A stretch of 64,000 bases of DNA. It comes from Dendrobium chrysotoxum. Lineage: Eukaryota; Streptophyta; Magnoliopsida; Asparagales; Orchidaceae. The position numbers and the translations under genes are program-made. The notes under the pieces were generated by a model, which saw nothing but the letters and a program-made list of their open reading frames with translations, was not told where the DNA came from and made no database searches. The stretch spans positions 61,492,573 through 61,556,572 of the forward strand of contig CM034305.1 in the NCBI GenBank assembly GCA_019925795.1, given 5' to 3'. Below are positions 1 through 10,900 of this stretch, piece by piece. The stretch's first letter is position 1, and the number at the start of each line of letters is the position of its first letter.

Positions 1-46
1 GTGTTCCTTCTAACAGATCCAATTCTTCTGTCGATCCACTACATCA
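1..46 (+). repeat. 5' LTR, terminal 46 bp only
   Basis: Aligns without gaps to 2282-2327 with about seven mismatches and ends in CA immediately before the primer-binding site. The divergence between the two ends suggests an old insertion. Confidence 0.75.
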
Positions 47-48
47 AT

Positions 49-61
49 TAGTATCAGAGTC
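49..61 (+). other. Primer-binding site, initiator Met-tRNA type
   Basis: TAGTATCAGAGTC differs at two positions from TGGTATCAGAGCC, the complement of the 3' end of plant initiator tRNA-Met. It lies 2 bp after the 5' LTR, where reverse transcription would start. Confidence 0.7.
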
Positions 62-76
62 TGGAGTTTACGAAGA

Positions 77-361
77 ATGACGGACTGCCGAAGAAGATGG
101 GTTGTCGACGATGATCGAAATAGAAGAAGATGGGCGGTTGACGAAGATCGACGCCGAATTAGAAGAGCGGTCGACGACGATCGACGCCGAAGAAGATGGG
201 CGGTTGATGACGATCGATACAGCGAAGCCCTTTGGGCAGCTCAAGTGGGTGCCTCAATTGATCGAATAGATGATTTATTGTCTGATTTCAGTCGTTCTGT
301 AGAGATAATACAAAGAAGAACATCGACAACCATACTGGTGCCTTCACCCCTCTCTGCATGA
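77..361 (+). CDS. ORF with 33-bp tandem repeats inside the retroelement
   Basis: A 94-codon frame starting just after the primer site. Residues about 5-48 are four copies of an 11-residue Arg/Asp/Trp-rich unit (starts near nucleotides 90, 123, 156 and 189, period 33 bp), followed by a more ordinary tail (LWAAQVGASIDRIDDLLSDF). No gag or other known domain is recognised. The position is where gag would start, so it could be a relic or newly arisen leader ORF; it may also be non-coding DNA kept open by the repeat. Function unknown. Confidence 0.3.
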   Translation: MTDCRRRWVVDDDRNRRRWAVDEDRRRIRRAVDDDRRRRRWAVDDDRYSEALWAAQVGASIDRIDDLLSDFSRSVEIIQRRTSTTILVPSPLSA

Positions 362-458
362 CCGCCCTGTTCTCACTTCCACTCCGATGGCGTGATCCCT
401 TGCCCGACCACTCAATCTGCAATCATCCCGCAACTGCGCACCGCCCCACATTCCACCT

Positions 459-1190
459 ATGATCCAAACAACCCACTACAAAGAATTTGCCGCTGCCACT
501 CCACCACTATCGCCCGCTCCCAATCTGGTCTCCGACACTCCACGTGACTTCACTCCGCTCCCAATCAGTGTGACCTTGGCACCTTCACTCACCCAGGAGC
601 AGATCCCCTGCTCTTTCAACTTTTTTGTACCGAAGACCCAGACGCAGGAATCGTCCCAAATGCTCGATCACGCTTCACAATCACGCGGCCTGCTCCCGCC
701 TCCAGTTCATGCGACTATCGCAATGCCACCCCCACACCCACTCCCAATTTCGCTCTCGCGCACACCACCCGAGCCTATAGGTCCGCTTCCAGCCAGCTCG
801 CAATCCGCGAGCCTGCCTCCACCTCCCACATCACCTTGCCTCTGCATCCCAACCCAGCTGCCGCCTTCTGAAACCGTGCGGCACCAGCCCACTCCCGCAG
901 CCAACTCGTGGCTCCCGCACCTTGCGCTCACGCGACTTGTTCCCACGCTCACATGGCCCGTACACGATCAAACCCGCGATCCACCTGAACAACTTCCCAC
1001 TAATTTATCTTACCAGGAAGCTAATGGCATAGTGTTAAAAATATCAAATGGCAGCAAGTCAGTTGTTCTTGAGAACCGTGGGGATCTTTCAGTTTCTTAT
1101 GCTAATTCAAGGAAAGAGAATGGAGGCAACCATCAGATTGAACTCTTTGCCGATGCTGTTTTCCCCAAAACAATTGAGCAAGTTAAATGA
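459..1190 (+). pseudogene. Proline-rich chimeric ORF with a host-like C-terminal piece
   Basis: A 243-codon frame within the retroelement. The first ~180 residues are low-complexity, Pro/Ser/Thr-rich and GC-rich, without a recognisable domain. From about residue 185 (nucleotide ~1011) composition changes sharply to ordinary protein-like sequence (NGSKSVVLENRGDLSVSYAN ... FADAVFPKTIEQVK), preceded by TTATCTTACCAG, which looks like an intron acceptor. This suggests a host exon was captured with its splice site. I do not recognise the donor gene. The frame stops at 1190, and protein-like reading resumes about 120 bp downstream with a chaperonin fragment. Confidence 0.35.
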
Positions 1191-1313
1191 GCAAGGGGAA
1201 CCGAGATGCTGTTTTTGAACAAGGAGGATCAATGAGAAGAACTATTTGCCAATGTCCACGTTATCCCTATTTCAACACTCGGAGCAACTGCAACAACAGC
1301 AATAACAGGCACA

Positions 1314-2123
1314 TTGAAGATTGCTTCCCTGAAGGTGCCTAGATTTGGAGAACGGAAGAATCAATACCTTGATGACCTTGCCATCTTTACTGGAGCAACT
1401 ATTGTTAGAGATGAAGTTGGCCTTGCATTGGATAAAGTTGATAATGAGGTATTGGGTACTGCTGCTAAAATTGTGCTAACAAAAAGATTCAACTTCCCTA
1501 TTGATATATATGCAAGCAAGTTAGATGTTGGATTAGCATATAGGATGTTTGCGGATTTGCTTGAAAGAAATGGTGTGGGACAATTAGAAAAGCATGATGT
1601 GATCCTATGGGACATCATGATTTCAGAATATATTGAACTTGGGGATATGATTGCTACTAAGGAACTCTTCTTGAGGATGCCGATGAGAGATGTCATTACT
1701 TGGAATTCAATTATCAGTGGTCTGACAATGCATGGAATGGGATTGGACGCATTGGAATTGTTTGATCATATGTTAGATGCTGCAAAGGAGCCTGATGGAA
1801 TAACATTCGTTGGAGTCTTGAGGGCCTGTGTTCACATGAGTCTTGTTGAGAGAGGATTTGCTTGTTTCAAGTCCATGAAACAGATTTCTGCCGATGACAA
1901 ATATGTTTTTATTTCTCCCGTTGGAGGTTTTCAAATTTATGGAAGTCCAAAGAAACTCATACAGCTAATGAACAAGCTTGCGGGTATGCATAGACGACAC
2001 AAAATCTTTGATCCAAGAGATTTACTCATGTTTCCTACACCTATCTCCCTCCCGATGACACGCCTCGACGAAGTCAAGCTCTTTTCACGCAAGGGGAGAA
2101 TGATAAGGTGCATCATTAGCTAA
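1314..2123 (+). pseudogene. Chimeric ORF: Cpn60-beta fragment fused to PPR fragment
   Basis: A 269-codon frame joining unrelated host genes. Residues 1-57 (1314-1484) match the apical/intermediate part of plastid chaperonin 60 beta: FGERKNQYLDDLAIFTGAT followed by REEVGL-like and NEVLG..AAK.VLTK blocks, in family order. Residues ~94-190 (1593-1883) are a PLS-class pentatricopeptide repeat piece with the typical DVITWNSIISG, MHGMGLDALELFDHM and PDGITFVGVL blocks. The last ~75 residues are unassigned and run into the 3' LTR, whose first bases supply the stop. Neither domain is complete, so chaperonin or RNA-binding function is not expected. The intact fusion frame is notable, but expression is unknown. 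Confidence 0.7.
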
Positions 2124-2327
2124 ATAAACCCTTGGGAATAGCTTATCTAAGTTTGTTATATATTTTCTAGAAGTTTCTAGATTGTTCAATTTGTTTTATA
2201 AATAGCTAAGATTAGGTGTAACAGATGATGAATATTATATCCCTTTGAAGCTTTAAGCTTATGTTGGTTCTCTTGTTTTGAGTATTCCTTCTAGCAGATT
2301 CAATTCTTCTACCTATCCACTGCATCA
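2101..2327 (+). repeat. 3' LTR (227 bp) of the chimeric retroelement
   Basis: Begins TGATAAGGTGCATC directly after the purine tract CAAGGGGAGAA and ends ...CCACTGCATCA. Its last 46 bp match the partial 5' LTR at the window start. Confidence 0.75.
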
Positions 2328-2770
2328 CACTCACATAAAAAAAACATATGATCATAACCACATTACTTTATGAGTCCAAGTGGAGATGACAATCAATATA
2401 AAATGAGAATTTATTCCATCCTTAAGAACTACTGATCAATGCTATTAAAAGCTTGCTTTGTGAGCAAAGTGATATGCTGGCTCTGCAAATTGCTTGCCTG
2501 TGAAGTGTAATTCACAACAAATTGCATGTATCATGCCACTTTGTTGTGTCACATTATAGTGTTGCAAGCTCAGCTCTGGTTCTAAATGAAATATTGATTT
2601 AGATTTCATAGTTTGATTCAACATCTGCCACAATAACCAGACACGAGTCATATTCATTGAGTTATTGTTTATTAGTTCATCATTTTCTATCAGTAAAACT
2701 AGTTGCTTCTTAGTGGTTCTCTTCAAATTCACTTCCATATTTGTTTTATCATACAAATACTTCTGCACAA
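2328..2770. other. AT-rich spacer, no gene seen
   Basis: Lies between the retroelement and the inverted-repeat element. A minus-strand frame is open here but has no recognisable domain and runs into the neighbouring element, so it is not called. Confidence 0.5.
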
Positions 2771-3896
2771 GGTTGTGAAAACCGGAACGGACAACGAACC
2801 GGAAAAAGGAAAGGTTCACGGTTCAACCGGTCAAACCGGGGTTGAACCGGATGTTGTAATAAACAATAATATTATTAAAAATTAATAAAATTAACATAAT
2901 AATGATGACAATCTAATTTTAAAAACTTCATAATTCTAAGAATTTTGAGACTAAAAAATAAATAAAATTCATACATATAAAATATATTACATAATTTTAA
3001 AATTAAATATAAATAATTATTATATTTATATTATATATTTAAATATAAATAATTACTGATTTTAAATTTAAGTATAAATATCTCCAATTTTTTATTTTAA
3101 TTCATATTTAATAGAAATTTATTTCATGTATAAATATATAAATTTAATATAAATAATTGCTAATTTATGTTATATATTTAGGTATAATTTACATCTATAA
3201 ATTATATATAAATTTCACATTATAAAATTATATTTATAAAGTCATACAATATTATTTATTTTATATTTTTTATTTTTCTTATTATCATTTAATTTCATAT
3301 TTAGAGAGAAGTTTTAGAACTTTAAAATTATAAATAATTATTTTTTATTTGAATAATTATAAATATACAAATAATTATAAATTTAAGAATTTTAAAAATT
3401 ATTATAATCATTTTTTATTTGAATATCCTATATAAAATTTTTCCAATAAATTCTTATAGAAGCATCTATCATGCACACATTGTAGAAACTACTAGTTGTT
3501 TAGTCCCATATATCACTTAGGAGCTATATGTTGTGTTGTTTATATATCTTTTCTTGTATCCATGAGTTAAGAGCCCACATGGAATGATGAAATCATGTGA
3601 GTATGATTAACTAGTGTTTAATACATAATATTAAAAAAATTTTGGAATTATATTATTAAATAAAATATATCATATTTAAATTAATTAAATATTTAATATT
3701 AATATTAAATTATTTAAATATATTATGAATTGAACTGGCCGGTTCTTAAGAGCCGGGATTGGTTCAACGGTTGGCCGGTTGAACCGGCGATTCAAACCGG
3801 TTCTCACAGGTTTGATGCTAGACCGATTTTTCAGGAGGATCGAACTGGCCACAGGACGGGTTCACAGTTGAACCGGTCGATCCGATTTTCAAAACC
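2771..3896. mobile_element. DNA element with inverted ends rich in AACCGG
   Basis: The left end GGTTGTGAAAACCGGAACGG and the reverse complement of the right end GGTTTTGAAAATCGGATCG match as ~20-bp inverted repeats. About 130 bp inside the left end and 170 bp inside the right end are packed with GGTTCAACCGG-type motifs, while the ~850-bp core is very AT-rich and non-coding. Subterminal motif clusters like these are typical of hAT-type non-autonomous elements. However, no clear 8-bp target duplication is visible, so the superfamily is uncertain. Confidence 0.6.
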
Positions 3897-3918
3897 ATGC
3901 TTTTACATTATCATCTTC

Positions 3919-3962
3919 GCACTCTCTCTCTCTCTCTCTCTCACTCTCTCTCTCTCTCTCTT
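3919..3962. repeat. (TC)n microsatellite
   Basis: Near-pure CT/TC dinucleotide run with one CA interruption, just outside the inverted-repeat element. Confidence 0.9.
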
Positions 3963-4978
3963 CACACTACATCCACCTCTCAGTCTTTAACTGGTCACAT
4001 AATCTCATGAGCATTATTAAATTTGTATTTTTTTTCATCACTTCATTATTTATGCATTTGATTCCTTTTTTTTTAGTTTTGAATAGCCAAAAATTATTGT
4101 TATTGAACTTATCATTTTATTTGCTAAAAATTATTACATTACGTAGTTTTTAAGTTGATTAATTAAAAGACTATTGTATGTACTTAATATATTTATATAT
4201 GTATATGAGTCATGTAGGCGCTAATTAATAAAAATATCATTTGCTTTGTGCATTGCACATTAAAGCACAAAAGAAATTCTTGCCCATCACATTGTGCTTA
4301 GCATCTTGAAAACACCTTTATGTATGGACCTTAACAATGAATACATATGATATGCTAATAAAAAGATCACAAGATGAGAAAAGTTGATAAAAAGCGACTT
4401 CTAATCCTCCAAATAATAATTGCTAGAACTAGATTCATCAAATATGATTAATCAAAAGAACCAACACGTACATGTGACCAATCCCTCAACATTAATCATT
4501 CCAATGGCACATGCAAGTAAAAAATGATAACATGAGCACAGGACATCAAGGAGCAGCAAGGTTGGCAAAAAAAAATCCGTTGTGTAAACAAAATTCTGAC
4601 AAATTAAATGATGTTAGCACAGGCACTTAAAAGATGGCCTGTAAAACCAAATGCATTACTTTGCATCAAACCAAAAATTATATTCATTAATTTTAATCCA
4701 ACTATATGCATTCTATTAAATTTAGTTTTTTTTCAACTTGGAAACTATTTTACAGAAACCAAAACCCTAAAAACGATTCTGAAGAAATGATAAAGAGCAT
4801 TACTTTAATGTGTTCCGGGCAAAGTATAAGCTAGCTGTATCCAGCAAGCATGCATATTAAAACCAAGACTACGGGAAAACATAAAGCATAAAGACCTGCA
4901 ACTGACTTGGCAAGAAAGACAAAAAACAAAGGATAGCTTGTATGGAACATAAGAGAAATAAATGATGAAAGAGCATAC
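3963..4978. other. PP2C intron 2 (partial) / AT-rich spacer
   Basis: No further PP2C exon could be found below exon 2 on the minus strand. Sequence is AT-rich with scattered homopolymers. If the PP2C gene is intact, this belongs to its second intron, which would continue leftward past the elements above and out of the window. Confidence 0.45.
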
Positions 4979-7900
4979 CTCCATGGCCATCATAAACACC
5001 AAAGAATGATGTCGTGGCATCAAGATCAGGAAGAGCAGCATGCTTAAAAAAATAAAAAAAGAGAGCATGTCAATATAAAGACACAAAAACGGCATATCCT
5101 GAAAACACAATAAAACGCATGCATATGTCATTAACATAACCACTTCAATTCCAAACCAAATGGATAGGATAAGGCCACATAGCTTCTCTAGAAATACGTA
5201 ATTCTTTGTGGGTATAGTTATTCCCAGGGAAACAAGTCACAATGAAGCCCTGCCCACATCCAGACAGTTACATGGTATGCACGTTCAAGATTGTCTTAAA
5301 ATTGCATATAATCATAGACTCTATTCGCATGTATTAGACTTATGATATGTACCTATGCTTCATATTACTACTGTTGCTGAAGGAATGAACAATAAACATG
5401 CTCAGTCATCAAAGTTTCATCAGGCCGTGACAAGGGTCATGAATAACCAATATTTAGTCAAGTTCTAGTTTTAACATTTAACCACTAAAATCTATTTGGG
5501 GACAAGGTGTTTGTGTGGACGGTCTGAGTAAGAGAACGACAATCAAAGCAGCACAGAAGCTGGAGATTTTTTTTTTGCAACAGGGTTTCATCACTTTAAC
5601 TAAGTACCCAAAAAGTTCCAATTCAGCTTCAACCGGACAATGAAAATTATTAAATATTGATTATGTGCATTCTGCAAAAAAAAAATGATGATTACACAAA
5701 ATATAGCAAGTGGAGCTGTAGTCGCAGAAAATTTGACCCTTAGCTAAATTGCACATTCCACAAACAAGATAGAAGCGTCCTGACCAAAAAGCTACATAAT
5801 ATGGCAAATTTCAACCAGTTCTACAAATTATCAAATAAGAATATTCTTATAAGTGGCCCTGACAAATATTTTCATCATAAATTGAGCTACTTAATACCGA
5901 AGGCACCTTAAGTCTACAGCAGTTATATGGGGTTTCAAGGTTAATTTGTTAAAGATAGATGCATTCACATGGGTGTCAATTCGGATTGGTGGGCCAAGTT
6001 TGGATCTAACCCGAAGTTAACTCAACTTGAAAATACTTGACCTGTTTATCATAGAGGTCAAAATATTTGACCAGAATCCTACTCAGCCCAAACACACCTA
6101 ACCCAAATCTGATCTATTTGACCCATTTTGGTCTATAGGTTTTGCTTTTTTATCTGTCCACATTAATTCTGTATACCAGCCATATTCTTATATTCTCGAC
6201 TCTTCATTGTGCATGTCAAAACCAAATTCTAGATTTTACTCCACATGCACCTTACCATATAAGTAACTTCTTTTTTTGAGAAAGTCAGTCCATATTATAG
6301 CTTTTATACTTTTAAGAGGATATGATATTCTTTCATCAAACATTACTCTCGAGTCATAACATGATTTTAACCACATACACTGTAATTCTAAGTTATCATT
6401 TATATCACTATTCTACCATATAATAGATATCCAATACCTTGACCTATTACATTCAAGTATCACTTCAAATTTAAGCAAAATTATCCAACAATAATGAATT
6501 TTATATCCACTTAAATTGCATATGATACACCCGCATTTGTTCTACTAATCCAAAATTCACAATTCAAAAAGTTTCCTCCAGTATCAAAGGCATATTAAAG
6601 CTATTAAATAGAAGTATTGATAAGAAGATCAGCAGGAGATTTCGACGCATCTACCATCGAAGGAATCGTAGATCGACAGCTACGATTCATAGTCTCTATT
6701 TATGAGATTTAGCATATTTCTTTTATTTACATTTCAGTTTTTCACTTGTACCCCTATGAGGGATTTGTTTCATGTTGTAGCCCGAGGGCATATGTGTCTT
6801 TTACTTCTTTTTGCTTTTGGAGGCCTATATATTTAGGCCTAGTCATTATATTATTTCTAATGATGATGATGAATGAGAATTCTAATTTTCTTGATTGATC
6901 TCTTTGTGAGTTCTTGAGAGGAGAAACCCTAGGTGAGGGTGAGAGTAATACCCGTCGACCTTTAGAGGATTCTGAGGTTTGCGGCTCTTCATTTTCCTTC
7001 CCTACCCCTACACCCACCTCCCCTCTAATTCCCTGAACCGAGCCCCAGCTCCCAAAACCGCCGCCTCCCTTGAAGGCCCAAAGCCGCCGGCCTCCATTGG
7101 CTGCCCAAACCGCCGGCCTCCATTGGCTGCCCAAACCGCCAGCCTCTACACCAAACCCAGCTACCGGCCTCCACCCCGCCGCCCCTCTCCTTCCCAAGCC
7201 CTAACTGCCGGCCATCTTGTCCCCAAAATCTAAAATTCAAATTTCCAATTGCCATTATTCACTTTCCTAAATTAAGCCATAGTCAATTAGGAAAGTTTTT
7301 TATTGAGAATTCAATTAAATATTTGAATTCAAATACTTTCCTATTGCTAAAACCTAAGTTAGGAAACCTCCCTAATTAAATCAAATCTGAAATTAAATTC
7401 ATATTTGATTTCAATCTCTATTTATTCCTTGGGGCCCACATACTTAAAACAAAACCCCCTCTCTCCACTCTCTATATGGCCGGCCCCATTAAGCCTCTCC
7501 ACTCTCTCCAATTTAAATCCCAACCCCCACTAAATCTTCCCTAATCTCCTCCTAAGCCCGCCGGCCCCCATATCTTTGGAATAATTTGAAATTCAAATAA
7601 TTCCCTCCCTCCCCTCTTAGGAAATTTTGAAATTAATTTCAGATTTTCCTAAATCTTTTTCCCCAAACTCCTAACCCTAGCTCTACCCATCCCCTATCTT
7701 TCCTCTTCCACCCGCCAACCCCCATAAGCCGCCCCCCCCCACCTCTCAGCCTCCCTTCCAACCGACGGCTCCTCCAAGGCACACCACCAAGAGAAACTCT
7801 TCGTCCATGGATGGCGGATCCTGAGGTTGACCATGGGTTCGTGTACGACGAGCAAGGCCAACTAGACATCCTACAATCTCCTTTCTTTGATCCCTGTTTT

Positions 7901-10900
7901 GGATTTGACTTCACCGTCGAGGAATACGTCGACCGTATCCTCTTCACTTTGGCGGAAGTCATTGACGAGCAACAACCTTCTGGTTCGTGGCAACTCATTG
8001 GTCGTCCACCGCCTTCTCCAACTCTGACTACTTCTCCGGCGAACAAGATCCTACGCGCCACTTGTCTTATGGTGGCATCTCTAGGGTTGCTTCTACCCTT
8101 CCTCCGCTAAACCCCAACTGCAAGAGCAAGAGTGAAGAAGCTCTAAGGTGAAAGTTCTATTTGTTAGGCGACGGATTATTGTTAATCACATATTTGATTT
8201 ACTATTTTCTTGTTGTTATTTTGAATCATTCTGTCAATCTATATTGTAACTGCATGCCTAAACAATTCACTAACTACGAAAACTGAAATCTTAACTTAGT
8301 GAAACATTAAATCTATAATTTCTTTACTTAAAATAATTTTCTTATTAAATCCTGCAATTCCGTCAATTGTTTCACATCAAGTATTGGACATAGTAAATAT
8401 CATTAAGAATAGCTATGAAGAAACCAAAGAGGTTTTAATCACAATTGGGCTACAAGAAGCATTAGCTTTAAGCATCTTTTGGACATTGCTTAAGAACATA
8501 CATACAAAAAGATATCTAAGATGGATATCATCATTTGTAATGACTTGTGAAGTAGATGATAAGTTGAAAATAAAAAATTGATTCATAAACGGCTTAAGGT
8601 TGCTCGAAATAATTTTTTGTGCAAATGACAGCTTTCATAAGTTGTCTTGTAAACTTGGACAAATGTAAAAAAAAAAAACAGTGAAAGGTATATAGAATGA
8701 GATTACTATATCAAAGAGTATGTATGAGTTAATTAATGTGAAACAAACAACTATTATTCATTCTAAAATTCTAAAAATCCAAATGATGCCTAAGCCTTAT
8801 AGATTTTAGTTCTTTTAATCTATTACAAAAAAAGAATTGGGATAAAGATAAGAACATAACTATATAGTTAAATTTCATGATTATAATGGAGAAATGACTT
8901 GAGAATATCATTTGATAAGATAATATTATAAAGTTAATTGGTACATTATATAAAACTACAGTATGTTGTATGGATATGAGAATTATGCAATAAAAAAGTA
9001 AATGATAATCAAGTTGAATTTGGTAAAAATGAGAACATAAAGATGGGTGTGTGATAAAACTAGAATGATACAGTAAAATGATAATACTAGATAGATGATT
9101 GGGGAATCACATACTGAACATAGGGTATAACAACAACAACATCAAGCCTTTATCCCACTATGTGGGGTCGGCTACATGAATCCTTTTTCTCCATTGTGCC
9201 CTGTTAAAAGTTAAATTCTCATTTAAATCTAATAAAGAAATGTCATTTCTAATATTTTCTAACCAAGCTTTTTTAGGTCTACCTCTACCTTCATTAACAT
9301 AAGTCAAATCTAATACATCTACTTTCCTAACGGGGTCATCGGAAGGCCGCCATTTTATGTGACCAAACCATCTAAGGCGACTCTTTCTAATCTTATCTTC
9401 CACTAGAGCTACTCCAACCTTTTCACGCATATGTTCATTTCGTATCCTATCTCAAAGAGTAAAGCCACTCATCCACCTAAGCATCCTCATCTCTACAACA
9501 CTTAACTTAATATTATGCTTCTCTTTTAATGGACAATATTCTACATCATAAAGCATTGCAAGTCTAATTACCATCTTATAGAATTTTCCCCTAAGTTTGA
9601 GAGGGACTTTTCTATCACACACAACAAGCCCAATGCATTCCTCCACTTCAACCATCCAACTTGAATTCTACTAATAATATCCCCATCTATTTCACCATCA
9701 CTCTGAAGAATAGACCCAATATATCTAAAATGTGTACTCTTATTAATGAGTTGATTACGCAAAGTCAAAATCTCCCCACAAGAACTATTATTACTAAAAT
9801 TACACTCCATATATTCAGTTTTAGATCTACTCAAACGAAAGCCTTTAGACTCTAAGGTTGACCTCCATAATTCAAGTTTACCTTCAACTCCCTCTCTAGT
9901 CTTATCAATAAGAAGAATATCATCAACAAAAAGCATACACTAGGGTACAACCTCTTGCAAATGTCTAGTGAGAACATCCATGAATAAAGAAAAAAGATAT
10001 GGGCTTAAGGCTGATTCTTGATGTAATCCAACTAAAATAGGAAAATAATTGGTCAAACCACCTTGTGTTTGAACACAAGTAACAGCTCCTGCATACATAT
10101 CCTTAATGACTTGAATATAAGCATTATTAACCCCTTTCTTTTCTAGAACTCCCCATAGCACTTCTCTTGAAACTTTATCATATGTTTTCTCCAAATCAAT
10201 AAATATCATATGTAGATCCTCCTTATTCTCTCTATACTTCTCCATCAAATCTCTCAATAAATATATAGCTTCCATAGTAGACCTACCCGGCATGAATCTA
10301 AATTGATTTTGAGAAACATTAGTATCACGCCACAACCTATGCTCCATAACTCTCTCCCATAGTTTTAAAGTATGACAGATTAACTTAATTCCTCTATAAT
10401 TCGCACAATCTTATGCATCACCCTTATTCTTAAAAATAAAAATCAACACACTCATTCTTCACTCATCTGGCATCTTTTTAGTCTTCAAAATAATATTAAA
10501 AAGTTTAAAAAGCTAAGAATTTCCTTCATGTCCTAAGCATTTCCACACCTCTATTATAATATCATCAGGTCCAACAACTTTTCCACACTTCATTTTCTTT
10601 AAAGTCTCTCTAACTTCGGTTTTACTAATACACCGATAAAAACAAAAATCTTTATTTTCATTTAGGGTGCTAAGGTCACTAAAGTCAATCGCATTCTTAT
10701 AATCTTCATTGAAGAGTTTAGAAAAATATCTCATCCACCTTTGTTGAATATTCTCTTCTAATAAAAGCACTTTTTAATCTTCATCCTAATACACTTCACT
10801 TGAACTAAATCCTTACTACTCTTATCTCTATGTTTGGCTAACTTACACATATATCTTTCGCCCTCTTTAGTATCTAATCTATTATATAAATCATTAAAAG

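Larger units (their letters stand above)
1..2327 (+). mobile_element. Non-autonomous LTR retroelement carrying host gene fragments (5' end cut by window)
   Basis: The last 46 bases of a 5' LTR open the window and match the end of the 3' LTR (2101-2327) at about 39 of 46 positions, both ending ...CATCA. A primer-binding site follows the 5' LTR and a purine-rich CAAGGGGAGAA precedes the 3' LTR. The ~2.05-kb interior has no gag, protease, integrase or reverse transcriptase. Instead it holds a 33-bp tandem-repeat ORF, a proline-rich ORF and pieces of a plastid chaperonin 60 beta and a PPR gene. This resembles transducing LTR elements such as maize Bs1 (known class; assignment is inferred). The insertion-site duplication cannot be checked because the left LTR edge is outside the window. 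Confidence 0.75.

Noticed and set aside
4787..4840. Possible third PP2C exon (ASLYFARNTLK after an ATACAG acceptor)
   Set aside because: Does not match the expected AKFCAKYLH block following DGHGG and lacks a convincing donor.
5968..6135. Complete hAT MITE
   Set aside because: The GGGTGTCAATTCGG start is hAT-like, but no matching opposite end or 8-bp duplication was found.
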